From Robiginitomaculum sp. (lineage in GTDB: Bacteria; Pseudomonadota; Alphaproteobacteria; Caulobacterales; Maricaulaceae), in NCBI GenBank assembly GCA_002732685.1, contig NVRS01000001.1, positions 160,313 through 166,983 on the forward strand: a DNA stretch of 6,671 bases, given 5' to 3'. Under the pieces are notes generated by a model. The model saw only the letters and a list, made by a program, of their open reading frames with translations. It had not been told where the DNA came from and searched no databases. Position 1 is the stretch's first letter; every line of letters starts with the position of its first letter. The position numbers were made by a program, and so were the translations under genes. Positions 6,152 to 6,671 of this stretch are shown in pieces.

Positions 6152-6671
6152 TAGGCGCAGGCTTCTTAGCAGGTGCTTTTTTAGCAGGTGCTTTTTTTGC
6201 TGCAGCTTTTGGAGCCGCTTTCTTAGGTGCGGCTTTTTTAGCTGGAGCTTTCTTAGCCGGAGCTTTCTTAGCAACTGGCTTTTCAGCAGCTGGCTTTTTA
6301 GCTTCTGGAGCAGCAGGCTTCTCGTCTGATTTAACAGGCTTTGCTTCTGAAATTGTTACAGAACCTTTAGCTTTTTCAACGATTTTTTGCGCGCCAGGTG
6401 TAGCGTAAGCAACAGTCAACTTGACGGCTGCAGACAATTTACCAGTGCCAAGCAAACGCACACCCGCGTGGGCACGGCGGATAACGCCCGCAGCAACCAA
6501 AGCATTAGCATCAACGTCTTTTTTCAGATCCAAAACACCCGCTTCAATGGCTTGACCAAGACGGCGGATAGAAACCTCTGCATATTTCTTACGGTTCGGT
6601 TTGTTAAATCCACGTTTTGGCAAACGCATATAGATCGGCATTTGACCGCCTTCAAAACCTTTAATCGCCAC
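6141..6671 (-). CDS. rplO: 50S ribosomal protein L15 (uL15), 5' partial, with Ala/Lys/Pro-rich C-terminal tail
   Basis: uL15 is a late-assembling large-subunit protein that contacts 23S rRNA. The visible 176 residues begin inside the gene: [22 protein letters not shown] is the middle of uL15, and the GTG at the edge is an internal Val codon, so roughly 40 N-terminal residues are outside the window. The conserved C-terminal domain runs to about visible residue 107 ([44 protein letters not shown]). Then comes a tail of about 68 residues: a mixed-charge linker (109-124) and an almost pure Ala/Lys/Pro segment (125-176) with repeated KKAPA units. Normal uL15 proteins of about 145-160 residues lack such a tail; this one should be about 215-220. 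The tail resembles histone H1-like proteins and probably binds nucleic acid non-specifically (inference). It is transcribed ahead of secY. Confidence 0.96.
   Translation of the reverse strand: MAIKGFEGGQMPIYMRLPKRGFNKPNRKKYAEVSIRRLGQAIEAGVLDLKKDVDANALVAAGVIRRAHAGVRLLGTGKLSAAVKLTVAYATPGAQKIVEKAKGSVTISEAKPVKSDEKPAAPEAKKPAAEKPVAKKAPAKKAPAKKAAPKKAAPKAAAKKAPAKKAPAKKPAPKKS
6166..6195 (-). repeat. Perfect 15-bp tandem repeat in the rplO tail
   Basis: TTAGCAGGTGCTTTT (plus strand) occurs twice back to back, at 6166-6180 and 6181-6195. It encodes two in-frame KKAPA units near the C-terminus of uL15. The identical DNA copies suggest recent duplication by slippage. Confidence 0.85.
6238..6267 (-). repeat. 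Second 15-bp tandem repeat in the rplO tail (14 of 15 identical)
   Basis: TTAGCTGGAGCTTTC (6238-6252) is followed directly by TTAGCCGGAGCTTTC (6253-6267), differing by one silent base. It also encodes KKAPA units. Codon choice differs from the copy pair at 6166-6195, so the two pairs arose or diverged separately. Confidence 0.8.

Noticed and set aside
6056..6274. 72-codon minus-strand frame rich in Leu, Arg and Lys
   Set aside because: It is the shifted frame of the repetitive rplO tail; its composition follows from the AKP codons.
1..6671. Search for tRNA genes, CRISPR arrays, insertion sequences or phage genes
   Set aside because: None seen; all sizeable stretches are explained by conserved housekeeping genes.

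Overview
The window is a conserved chromosomal block of the spc and alpha ribosomal-protein operons from an alphaproteobacterium, and every gene lies on the minus strand. In the direction of transcription the order is rplO (5' end outside the window), secY, adk, rpsM, rpsK, rpoA, rplQ, then a terminator and a periplasmic DegP/HtrA-type serine protease gene whose 3' end lies outside the window. Three things point to Alphaproteobacteria: adk sits between secY and rpsM, rpsD is missing between rpsK and rpoA, and a Do-family protease follows rplQ. The protein sequences agree (short-LID adenylate kinase, RpoA beginning [10 protein letters not shown]). I cannot place it below class.

Right part (4011-6671): large-subunit protein uL15 with an unusual Ala/Lys/Pro-rich C-terminal tail, a 128-bp gap, the translocon channel SecY, and adenylate kinase 13 bp further on. 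Middle part (1506-3815): uS13, uS11, RNA polymerase alpha and bL17 at short spacings. A 195-bp gap before rpsM holds a good sigma70-like promoter, an inverted repeat overlapping its -35 box, and a small palindrome. Left part (1-1505): a strong rho-independent terminator after rplQ, about 180 bp of leader with a second palindrome, and the protease gene. No stretch longer than 300 bases lacks a gene.

The genes cover ribosome assembly (uL15, uS13, uS11, bL17), transcription (alpha), protein export (SecY), nucleotide balance (Adk) and envelope protein quality control (protease). The protease is probably transcribed separately because the terminator precedes it.

I found no evidence of a new biological system. 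The points most worth a second look are the histone-H1-like tail of uL15 with its slippage-prone DNA repeats, the adk-rpsM regulatory region, and two related palindromes in the two gaps flanking the alpha operon.
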